Shown one piece after another: positions 1-6,174 of a DNA stretch of 9,336 nucleotides (its first letter is position 1; each line of letters begins with the position of its first letter). This DNA comes from JALOAD01 sp023228995 [NCBI: Candidatus Muiribacterium halophilum] (GTDB lineage: Bacteria > Muiribacteriota > Muiribacteriia > Muiribacteriales): contig JALOAD010000083.1 of assembly GCA_023228995.1 (NCBI GenBank), positions 1 through 9,336 on the forward strand, in the 5' to 3' direction. Below the pieces are notes generated by a model. The model was given only the letters and a program-made list of their open reading frames with translations, was not told where the DNA came from and searched no databases. Position numbers and translations under genes: made by a program.

Positions 1-584
1 AATTTAAGTGTCAAAAGTTCATAAAGAACAACTCCAAGAAAAAAAATATCAGGATCTTCTCCATTATTTTCTTTAATAGGAAGAGGTACAGGTGATAATA
101 TCGATCTTGGAACATTAAAAGAAAGTATTTTAACCTGCATAGAATTGCTTATAAAAATATTACTATGTTTTATAGTTCTATATTTTATTCCTTTTTCAAA
201 TGCAAATCTAAGAACATCTGCTAATTGCGATATAATCTGAATTACTTGCCAAAAATCAAATCTATAACTTGATCTTATATAATCAGATAACGGTTTTCCT
301 TCAATCCATTCACATACAACATACAAAATACCATTTTTAAAATCTACATCAAAAACTTTGACAACATTTTCATGTTTAATCCGAGCAAGTGATTTAACTT
401 CTTCTGTAAAAAATTTTATTCTATCTCTATTTCTATCTAAAAGAATTTCCTGTCTAACGACTTTTATAAAAACAGGTTCTTCAGTTTCAACATTCATACC
501 TTTAAATGAAAAAAACCTACTATTTTCGTGAATTTTTTCAAGAATCTGAAACTTTTTTTTTAAAACTAGACCTGTAATTTTCAA
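1..584 (-). CDS. Ser/Thr kinase-fold protein, probable pseudokinase (3' end beyond window)
   Basis: The first 194 residues are visible; the C-terminus lies outside. The fold is a Hanks-type kinase: beta-3 lysine K41 (VFIKVV), alpha-C glutamate near E62 (FTEEVKSLARIKHENVV), hinge VVCEWIEG at 89-96, and subdomain IX DIFFLGVVLYELL at 179-191. The catalytic motifs are broken. HRDxKPxN reads YRTIKHSN (135-142), so the catalytic Asp is Thr137. DFG reads SFN (155-157), so the Mg-binding Asp is Ser155. Their spacing of 18 residues equals that of active kinases, so the alignment is secure. The glycine loop has no GxGxxG, and the activation segment is short with no APE. Start TTG overlaps the PASTA stop (TTGA), with GAGG 7 nt upstream; an in-frame stop lies just before it, excluding an earlier start. 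It is probably cytoplasmic and acts with the PASTA protein. ATP binding or residual activity cannot be judged from sequence. Confidence 0.88.
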   Translation of the reverse strand, partial: MKITGLVLKKKFQILEKIHENSRFFSFKGMNVETEEPVFIKVVRQEILLDRNRDRIKFFTEEVKSLARIKHENVVKVFDVDFKNGILYVVCEWIEGKPLSDYIRSSYRFDFWQVIQIISQLADVLRFAFEKGIKYRTIKHSNIFISNSMQVKILSFNVPRSILSPVPLPIKENNGEDPDIFFLGVVLYELLTLK

Positions 585-1543
585 AATTCAGCCTCATCAA
601 TTTTGAGGTTATCTATATATATAAGCGCTTTCATCTTTCCACGACCTGTAATTTTAAATGAAACATCATACCCAGGTTCATATTTTTTTCTATGAACTTC
701 TCTTATTCCCATATCATCAATAAGAATAACCTTTAATTCTTTTTCAATTATCCCTTCAGGTATTTGATAAACAAAATCTATATTTTTCTTATTATTAGTA
801 TAACTTTTTCTATTTCCTGCAAATTTATTAACTTTAAGATTAACTTCGCTACCTTTTTCAAGTCTTTTACCTGAAACAGGATCTTGCATTAATATCTCAC
901 CAGCTTCCTTACTCTCATCATAATCATATTTTACAGTCCCAACATTAAGACCTAGCATAAGAAGTATATCTTTGACTTTAACATAATTACCGCCGAGAAA
1001 ATCTGGTAATATAACAAATTCTTTAGCTTGACCATTACTAATAAGAAAATGAACAAATTGACCTTCTCTTGAATCTATTCCAGGAGATGGATTTTGTGAT
1101 ATTATCCTATCTTTTTCAATTGGAGAAAAAATATATGATTTTTTTCCTAATGAAAAATTATTAGAAAGTATAAGATTTTCAGCTTCATTTAGCTTTAGAT
1201 TAATAGTATTAGGTGTAATATTTTGTTTTTTACCTTTACTAAGAAATAAATCTATTATTCTACCTTTTTTTACTCTAGCATTAGCATAAGGATCTTGTCT
1301 TGTAACTCTATCCTTTTCAATAAAGTCATCAAACATTTCACCTTTAATAATAAGTTTAAGTTTTGATTTTTCAGCTGTTTTAAAAGCATCATTAACACTC
1401 ATTCCTACAAAATCAGGAACTGGAACTTCACCTTTATTAAAATAATCCTCAATAACATATATTGTACCCAAAAACAGTCCTCTTATAAGAACTATAAATG
1501 TAAATACAATTAATATAAAATTAAAAACTTTGCCTTTTCTCAC
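581..1543 (-). CDS. Membrane-anchored protein with three PASTA domains
   Basis: This 320-residue protein has a 5-residue basic N-terminus, one transmembrane segment (about 6-31), and three PASTA domains at about 40-104, 109-171 and 177-239. Each PASTA domain carries the typical late Q-D/N-P motif (QDP at 83, QNPSPG at 150, QDP at 220). A linker (240-256) leads to a C-terminal beta domain (257-320, starting YQIPEG) like the one ending many clostridial PASTA proteins. PASTA domains bind peptidoglycan fragments or beta-lactams, so this is likely an extracytoplasmic cell-wall sensor. In PrkC/PknB/StkP the kinase precedes the TM in the same chain; here almost nothing is cytoplasmic and the kinase-like protein is the next gene. 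Start is GTG with AGGCGG 5 nt upstream; an ATG two bases earlier runs straight into TGA. It has its own promoter. Confidence 0.92.
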   Translation of the reverse strand: MRKGKVFNFILIVFTFIVLIRGLFLGTIYVIEDYFNKGEVPVPDFVGMSVNDAFKTAEKSKLKLIIKGEMFDDFIEKDRVTRQDPYANARVKKGRIIDLFLSKGKKQNITPNTINLKLNEAENLILSNNFSLGKKSYIFSPIEKDRIISQNPSPGIDSREGQFVHFLISNGQAKEFVILPDFLGGNYVKVKDILLMLGLNVGTVKYDYDESKEAGEILMQDPVSGKRLEKGSEVNLKVNKFAGNRKSYTNNKKNIDFVYQIPEGIIEKELKVILIDDMGIREVHRKKYEPGYDVSFKITGRGKMKALIYIDNLKIDEAEF

Positions 1544-1572
1544 ATTTTCCGCCTATTAAGAAACTGATTTAC

Positions 1573-1601
1573 ATTCTATATTCATAATAATATTTTGTCA
1601 A
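1573..1601 (-). promoter_or_regulatory. Sigma70-type promoter of the PASTA/pseudokinase operon
   Basis: Reading the minus strand, a perfect -35 TTGACA (1601-1596) is followed by a 17-bp spacer and -10 TAGAAT (1578-1573). Predicted transcription starts near 1566, giving a leader of about 23 nt that contains the ribosome site of the PASTA gene. This suggests PASTA and pseudokinase form their own operon, separate from DUF116. Confidence 0.7.
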
Positions 1602-1638
1602 TAAATCCAGTTGTCGCTAATTGTAACTTTAATAAAAA

Positions 1639-1731
1639 AATAGATTTAAAGCTTTTGTTTATTGAAAATCCTTCATACTTTATTTTAATAGTTAACGAGT
1701 AAATAGTGAAATAGATTTAAAGTTTTTGTTT
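1639..1731. repeat. Pair of 22-bp direct repeats, 71 bp apart
   Basis: Positions 1639-1660 and 1710-1731 are the same 22-mer with one C/T difference (core AGATTTAAAG then C or T then TTTTGTTT). The second copy's end also pairs with AAACAAAA (1738-1745) to make an 8-bp stem with a 6-nt loop. No gene lies here. Both copies are upstream of the PASTA promoter, outside its -35, so an operator role is possible but unsupported. Confidence 0.6.
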
Positions 1732-1758
1732 TTCCACAAACAAAATGTTCTTTCTTTT

Positions 1759-1806
1759 CATTCGACATTCCAAATTCAACATTGAACATTTTTACTCCCA
1801 ACTCTT
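1759..1806. repeat. Dispersed intergenic repeat, copy 1
   Basis: This C-rich, G-poor stretch begins CATTCGACATTC and contains AAATTCAACATTGAACATTTT, then CTCCCAACTCTT, ending on the DUF116 stop codon. A second copy, differing mainly by small insertions and deletions, lies at 7141-7199. It is itself made of short near-repeats of the form ATTCRACATT. The rest of the DUF116-PASTA gap (1544-1805) holds the PASTA promoter and the 22-bp repeats; I see no gene or clear terminator. Confidence 0.6.
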
Positions 1807-2312
1807 CATGATAAATGAAAAAACTCAACATATTCTATTACTTTATCAACTTCAAAACTAGTACTAACACATGGGCCATTTTTGCCAATAATATTTAAAA
1901 CTCCAAGAACAGGCATATTTCTAATCTCAATAATACCTTCCATTAGATCTCTATGACATGCAATAGCAACTATAGCATTCGGTCTGTTTTCTTTAATAAT
2001 TTTTCTAGCTAAAGTTCCACCAGTTGCAATTTTTAAAGTAATGTCTTTTGATTTAGTATATTTTAACAATTCTCCAATATTGCATTTTCCACAATTAACA
2101 CAGTTTTCAGGCTTAAATGTTATTCTTATAGGACATTGTGCATTTTGAACACAATGTGGAAGAAGTATAAGTATATTTTTATATTCGAAATTAAAATGTT
2201 TTTTTAATATTTTTTCATTATTCAGTCTAATAATAGTTTCAGAAATATTTTTACTATTATAACCAAGAATATTTTTAATACGATAAATCAAACTTAAAAT
2301 AAATATACGCAA
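1806..2312 (-). CDS. DUF116 family protein, cysteine-rich
   Basis: This 168-residue protein shows the DUF116 signature: LPHC (51-54), C60, the cluster C71-x2-C74-x2-C77 (CVNCGKC), ATGGTLAR (96-103), AIACHRDLMEG (116-126), and VLNIIGKNGPC (138-148). Its seven cysteines, four of them in C60/C71/C74/C77, suggest a metal or iron-sulfur site, which is inference. The family has no established function. The first 30 residues are hydrophobic and basic (RIFILSLIYRIKNILGY) and could associate with membrane, but there is no clear signal peptide. Start is TTG one base after the previous stop, with GGAGG inside the last codons of the upstream gene and only 4 nt of spacing, so the two are probably translationally coupled. 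In many clostridia DUF116 lies in the def-fmt-rsmB-PASTA kinase cluster, and here it also sits next to a PASTA gene. Confidence 0.9.
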   Translation of the reverse strand: MRIFILSLIYRIKNILGYNSKNISETIIRLNNEKILKKHFNFEYKNILILLPHCVQNAQCPIRITFKPENCVNCGKCNIGELLKYTKSKDITLKIATGGTLARKIIKENRPNAIVAIACHRDLMEGIIEIRNMPVLGVLNIIGKNGPCVSTSFEVDKVIEYVEFFHLS

Positions 2313-2313
2313 T

Positions 2314-3684
2314 TTACCTCCAAATGACTTCCTCCCATTTGTCAGCCATTATAAGGATATTATTGTAGGTAAAAATTTCTTTTTCAACATCTGAATTACA
2401 GTTTAAAAAAAACAATTCTGAATCTGATTTTTCTGTTACATCCTTTAATTTAAGAAGAAATCTGATTCCTGCAGAATCGATTTTTGTAAGATTAGCAAAA
2501 TCAAAAAAGTAATATCTCTGATTTTTAATCTGAACTGCAATATAATCACTAACCTCATCAACTGTAAACCCAATCAAATCTCCAAAAAAATCAATCTTTT
2601 TAATATCATTACCGAAATTTTTAAAATCTAATTTTAAAAGTTTATTTGATGTAATATAAGAACCTATTATTTTGCCATGTTGAATAACAGTTGAAAGATA
2701 TGTCTGAATCTTAGGCAATGAATATGGTTTTTTAATAAAATAATTTGCTCCATTGTTAGTAGCTTCCCAAAAAAGTTTTTTATCTACTTTTGAGGATAAA
2801 ATAAAATATATTATATCTTCATATTTATGTGAACATTGTTTGAATACTTCAAGATTATTTAAATCATCATCTAAATCAAATATTATTATATATGGTTTAT
2901 GTTTTAATATTTTATTATCAAAATCATTGTAATCTGTTAGCATAACTATAGTCTCAAGATTTTCAAGATAACTTTTTAAAATAATATGTTTTTCTATCAA
3001 TGTTGAAAATATCATTATTTTTTTATCCCAAAAATATTTAGGCGGCATTAATAAAAAATTAATTTCTTTTTCAAAAAAATCTGATTGATGTCCGTTTTTT
3101 TTAAATTTATTTTTTATCTCATAAAGTTTTCTAAGAGAAAGTTTGTTTTTTATAATTTTTTTAACTCTATTTTTAACAGCAGAATCATTCGAGTCAAGAA
3201 GACCAACAACAATATCAATATTATCTTTATCACATTTTTCTTCTATAATATCCATAAAAAGGGCATTTGACTTTGAATCATTCACAAGTTTTATATTTTT
3301 GATAATATAATTAAATATTTCATAATTAAAATTTTCTTTAAAATAATTAGTAATATCTTTTTTTAAATTAAAATCTTTTATAAATGGAAAAAGTTCCATA
3401 AATTCAGCAGTTGAAATCTGCTTTTGTATTAAATAATCAATTTTTTCTTTTGCTGTAGAAAATTCATTAAAATCTGATTTTATTTCCATTATATACTGTC
3501 TTATTTTTTGATTATCATCAGGTTCACCATCAACATAAATAAAAGGAACACTCTGTTCTTTAAGTTTTGCTAACATCTGCTTACTTAATTCTTTACCTGA
3601 TTTGAATAAGATTGACCCGTTAAATTCAACATCTCTATTTAATACTTCATTTTCCAATACTTCATCAATTAATTTTAAAATCAT
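2314..3684 (-). CDS. Multidomain signalling protein: degenerate receiver plus STAS domain
   Basis: The 456-residue chain divides in four. Residues 1-53 resemble the short domain often found at the front of HD-GYP proteins (SILFKSGKELSKQMLAKLKEQSVPFIYVDGE). Residues about 60-212 are all-helical, HEAT-like in places (VVGLLDSNDSAVKNRVKKII). Residues 221-335 are receiver-like, with a possible phospho-acceptor D270 (IIIFDLDDD), S297/S298 and a K-P pair (IKKPYS, K319-P320). The acidic pair after beta-1 is missing (MIFSTLI), so normal Mg-dependent phosphorylation is doubtful. Residues 365-456 are a STAS domain with KIDSAGIRFLL (401-411); S404 matches the serine phosphorylated in anti-anti-sigma factors. 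A partner-switching role is likely, and the receiver/ATPase at the right edge is a candidate partner. Start is ATG with AAGG 8 nt upstream. It is first in an operon with DUF116. Confidence 0.82.
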   Translation of the reverse strand: MILKLIDEVLENEVLNRDVEFNGSILFKSGKELSKQMLAKLKEQSVPFIYVDGEPDDNQKIRQYIMEIKSDFNEFSTAKEKIDYLIQKQISTAEFMELFPFIKDFNLKKDITNYFKENFNYEIFNYIIKNIKLVNDSKSNALFMDIIEEKCDKDNIDIVVGLLDSNDSAVKNRVKKIIKNKLSLRKLYEIKNKFKKNGHQSDFFEKEINFLLMPPKYFWDKKIMIFSTLIEKHIILKSYLENLETIVMLTDYNDFDNKILKHKPYIIIFDLDDDLNNLEVFKQCSHKYEDIIYFILSSKVDKKLFWEATNNGANYFIKKPYSLPKIQTYLSTVIQHGKIIGSYITSNKLLKLDFKNFGNDIKKIDFFGDLIGFTVDEVSDYIAVQIKNQRYYFFDFANLTKIDSAGIRFLLKLKDVTEKSDSELFFLNCNSDVEKEIFTYNNILIMADKWEEVIWR

Positions 3685-3717
3685 TTATAAACCTTCATGC
3701 TTCATGTATTTTTTTTG

Positions 3718-3746
3718 ATTTTAATTGATAATTGAATTTATTTCAA
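3718..3746 (-). promoter_or_regulatory. Promoter for the STAS-DUF116 operon
   Basis: On the minus strand, -35 TTGAAA (3746-3741) and -10 TAAAAT (3723-3718) are separated by 17 bp. Transcription would start near 3711, giving a leader of about 27 nt. It overlaps the plus-strand promoter at 3732-3760. Confidence 0.5.
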
Positions 3747-3760
3747 GTTTATGGTATATT
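3732..3760 (+). promoter_or_regulatory. Extended -10 promoter for the small protein and HEAT/TPR operon
   Basis: TTGAAT (3732-3737), a 17-bp spacer and TATATT (3755-3760) preceded by TGG form an extended -10 promoter. Predicted transcription starts near 3767. This decides the start of the next gene: the in-frame TTG at 3732 lies inside the promoter and cannot be the start. Confidence 0.6.
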
Positions 3761-3770
3761 TTCAAAAAAA

Positions 3771-3775
3771 AGGAG
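3771..3775 (+). promoter_or_regulatory. Ribosome binding site AGGAG
   Basis: AGGAG lies 7 nt before ATG 3783 and fixes that codon as the start of the 54-residue protein. Confidence 0.8.
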
Positions 3776-3782
3776 ATATATT

Positions 3783-3947
3783 ATGAACTATACAGAATTT
3801 ATAAACGAAGAACTAGCTACTAATCTTGAAACAATATTCTCAAAGATGAAAGAAATGAACATTATCGATAATAATGAATTCAATACTAATATTGAAGTGT
3901 TGAAAAAAACTAAAAAAGAGTTAAAAAAAGAAAGAAGTAAAAAATGA
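3783..3947 (+). CDS. Small hydrophilic helical protein, 54 residues, unknown
   Basis: I do not recognise a family. The product is 54 residues with no membrane segment or cysteine. Residues 1-25 (MNYTEFINEELATNLETIFS and on) look like an amphipathic helix; residues 36-54 form a second, strongly basic helix rich in KK and KE pairs. That suggests a helical hairpin that could bind a protein or nucleic acid partner. The start is set by AGGAG 7 nt upstream and by the promoter covering the earlier in-frame TTG. Its stop overlaps the next start (ATGA), so it is probably made together with the HEAT/TPR membrane protein and may bind its cytoplasmic domain (inference). Promoter, ribosome site and coupling argue that it is a real gene. 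Confidence 0.75.
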   Translation: MNYTEFINEELATNLETIFSKMKEMNIIDNNEFNTNIEVLKKTKKELKKERSKK

Positions 3948-5602
3948 TCGAAAAATTTATAGAAGAAAAACTATTATATAGAAAAGGTAAAAGTATATTT
4001 GTCAATCAGACTAATATAAGCGATTTTTTACAAAATAGTAATATTTCTTCTGATATAAAAATTCAACTTTTAGAACACATTCGAATTATAGAAGATTATA
4101 ATGCTGTCAATGTTTTTTTTAAAAATTTTGACAGCTTTTCTAATGAAATACAACAACATATAATTAATGTAATATCAATAATACCATTTTCAAAAATAGA
4201 ACAGATAATAATAAGGCTTGTGAATCATCGTGATATTTTAGTAAGAATAACAGTAATAAAAACACTCAGACATTTTCGTAACTTTGAACTCTTGGAGATT
4301 ATTTTTCCACAAATAACTGGTGGAAATGTTATTGTCCGAATAAATGCACTTAATACATATCATAGTATATTATCAGCATTTATATCAGATGAATATTCTT
4401 TAAATATATCAAATGAAGATGATGAAATACGAAAAGAAACTTATATTAACTTAAGTCAAATTTCAGAAACAAACTCTTATGTTGAAGAATTAAAAAATAT
4501 TACATATTTTGATAAAGATCTAGCTGATTTAGAAGAAAATAAAACTAAACAACCAAATAATGAAAATGAAATTAGTATAAATGATTTCTCAAAACATCTA
4601 GAAAAACTCGAAAAATCATCAAATTATAATTTTGTTTCAATATTATCCTTAACTGTAATTTTGTTGATAACAATAATGTATAGTTTTTTTGCAGATAGAA
4701 ATATTGAAATTTCTAAAGAAAATAATATTTTCACTCCAGGTAGAAAACTTTCATTTTCACCTGATACACTTCTTTCAAGAGAAGCTTTCAAAAAAGCTTT
4801 TGAAGAATTAAACAATGGTAATTTAGATAAAGCAGAAAGCTATTTTGAAAAAATAAACGATTCAAATACAAAAAATTATTATCTTTTTAAAATAAATATG
4901 AAAAAAAAGAATTTTCAAAAAGCTGCTTTTTATTTTTTGAATCTTTCAGAATACTCAGCTGATAATATCAAAGAATATACCGAATTAGTCCGAGAAATAA
5001 GAAAATCTAATGAAATAAATTTATCTATTGAAATCGCTGAAAAACTAATTTATTTCAACTCTCAAGAAATTAACAATGTATTGCTTGAACTTTATGCTGA
5101 ACACGATATTGAAAAAGCTCTTCTATTTAACAGATTTTATAATATAAACAATTTTGAACTATTAAAAAAAGCTGCCGAATACTATTCTCAAAAAGAACCA
5201 CAAAAAAGCATTGAATACTATGAAAAACTTATTTTATTAAGTAAAACACCTGAAGAAAAAATATCATATATAATTAAAGCAGATGAGATATTTCTTAAAC
5301 ATCAAAATTTAATTGAAAAACGAGAAAATTTTATATTATCTAATTTTGATAAATTTTCACATAATTTATATTTAATGAAAAAAACAGCAGATATACATAT
5401 AAAAAAAGAAAACTATATAGAAGCCCAAAAAATACTCGAAGAAATTATAAATCGTGATGAAAACACTTTTAAAGAAAATATTTATCATTATTTAAAAACA
5501 ACATACATAATAGATAGAGAAAAAGGATTAAAAAAGTATACAGATTTTAAAGATAAAATTAATATTGAAAATCAGAAAAAAATAGAAGAATTCCTTAAAT
5601 AA
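3944..5602 (+). CDS. Single-pass membrane protein: HEAT-like cytoplasmic and TPR-like outer domains
   Basis: The protein has 552 residues. Residues about 40-180 are paired helices resembling HEAT repeats (for example LVNHRDILVRITVIKTLRHF at 92-111 and GGNVIVRINALNTYHSI at 126-142). A charged linker (185-228) leads to one transmembrane segment at about 229-250 (FVSILSLTVILLITIMYSFF). Residues 275-552 are helical repeats of TPR type (NNGNLDKAESYFEKI at 290-304, PQKSIEYYEKLILL at 419-432, ENYIEAQKILEEII at 489-502). The likely topology puts HEAT inside and TPR outside. No enzymatic motif is visible, so a scaffold or assembly role is most likely. The start lacks a good ribosome site and overlaps the 54-residue gene by ATGA, which points to coupled translation. 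Its 3' end overlaps the convergent CBS gene by 8 bp, and I see no hairpin terminator there. Confidence 0.8.
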   Translation: MIEKFIEEKLLYRKGKSIFVNQTNISDFLQNSNISSDIKIQLLEHIRIIEDYNAVNVFFKNFDSFSNEIQQHIINVISIIPFSKIEQIIIRLVNHRDILVRITVIKTLRHFRNFELLEIIFPQITGGNVIVRINALNTYHSILSAFISDEYSLNISNEDDEIRKETYINLSQISETNSYVEELKNITYFDKDLADLEENKTKQPNNENEISINDFSKHLEKLEKSSNYNFVSILSLTVILLITIMYSFFADRNIEISKENNIFTPGRKLSFSPDTLLSREAFKKAFEELNNGNLDKAESYFEKINDSNTKNYYLFKINMKKKNFQKAAFYFLNLSEYSADNIKEYTELVREIRKSNEINLSIEIAEKLIYFNSQEINNVLLELYAEHDIEKALLFNRFYNINNFELLKKAAEYYSQKEPQKSIEYYEKLILLSKTPEEKISYIIKADEIFLKHQNLIEKRENFILSNFDKFSHNLYLMKKTADIHIKKENYIEAQKILEEIINRDENTFKENIYHYLKTTYIIDREKGLKKYTDFKDKINIENQKKIEEFLK

Positions 5603-6074
5603 AATCAACAGGACATGAATTTTTATAACATATCAAACCACTTATAATATCTTTAAGTGTAATTATTCCTTGAACTTTACCTTCTTCATCAACAACAGGA
5701 ACACCATTTAGCTTGAATTTATTAAGCTGTGCAACCGCAAAAACAATGTTAGTTTCAGGTGTAATCAGCGGATATTCAGTACTTAAAATATCTTCTGCAA
5801 TTATAAGATCATCAATAAAAGCAGATATTTCAAGTTCAAATTCTATGTTAAGAGCAAATTCTATATCACCAAATAAATCAAGGTATTCAGGGATAAAAAC
5901 AGATAATAATTCTGATACAGTAACAATGCCAATACATTCGTTTTCATCATTTACAACCGGAATAACCGAATATTTACTTTTAAGAATTATATCAGAAATT
6001 TTTCTAAGAGAAGTATCTCTAGTAATCACAACCGGATCTTTAGTATAATAGTCTTTTACTTTTAATATACCCAT
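5595..6074 (-). CDS. Paired CBS-domain protein
   Basis: This stand-alone 159-residue CBS pair (Bateman module) has CBS1 at about 7-60 (VKDYYTKDPVVITRDTSLRK to CIGIVTVSELLSVF) and CBS2 at about 93-149 (EDILSTEYPLITPETNI to KVQGIITLKDIISG). They are joined by an acidic, hydrophobic linker of about 30 residues (YLDLFGDIEFALNIEFELEI), a linker type seen in other small CBS proteins. CBS pairs bind adenine nucleotides or related ligands and regulate partners; no partner domain is fused here. The ATG start gives an N-terminus that fits the fold, but there is no Shine-Dalgarno sequence. TATAAT-like hexamers on the minus strand at 6089-6094 and 6082-6087 suggest a very short leader. The 3' end overlaps the HEAT/TPR gene tail to tail. 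Confidence 0.9.
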   Translation of the reverse strand: MGILKVKDYYTKDPVVITRDTSLRKISDIILKSKYSVIPVVNDENECIGIVTVSELLSVFIPEYLDLFGDIEFALNIEFELEISAFIDDLIIAEDILSTEYPLITPETNIVFAVAQLNKFKLNGVPVVDEEGKVQGIITLKDIISGLICYKNSCPVDFI

Positions 6075-6117
6075 AATGCAAATTATATATTATATTTTTT
6101 TTTATGTAAAGAAATAA

Positions 6118-6150
6118 AAAAAGACTGTCCTAAAATCAGACAGTCTTTTT
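6118..6150. terminator. Bidirectional intrinsic terminator
   Basis: AAAAAGACTGTC (6118-6129) pairs with GACAGTCTTTTT (6139-6150), a 12-bp stem with a 9-nt loop. Read on the minus strand it ends in a run of seven T and lies 25 bp past the secreted-protein stop, which it should terminate. It insulates that gene from the CBS gene downstream. Confidence 0.88.
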
Positions 6151-6174
6151 AAAATATAATTTAATAAATATTAA

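Noticed and set aside
1724-1745. Hairpin TTTTGTTT/AAACAAAA as the terminator of DUF116
   Set aside because: The stem is nearly all A-T and has no T-run after it on the minus strand; too weak to call.
581-1806. Alternative genetic code with TGA as an amino acid
   Set aside because: TGA ends the PASTA, DUF116 and small-protein genes exactly where the families end or the next gene starts, and Trp is coded by TGG.
3732-3782. Longer N-terminus for the 54-residue protein from TTG at 3732
   Set aside because: That codon forms the promoter -35, and a good ribosome site lies before ATG 3783.
5713-6048. 111-codon plus-strand frame opposite the CBS gene
   Set aside because: It is an antisense shadow; the minus strand has unmistakable CBS domains and there is no ribosome site for this frame.
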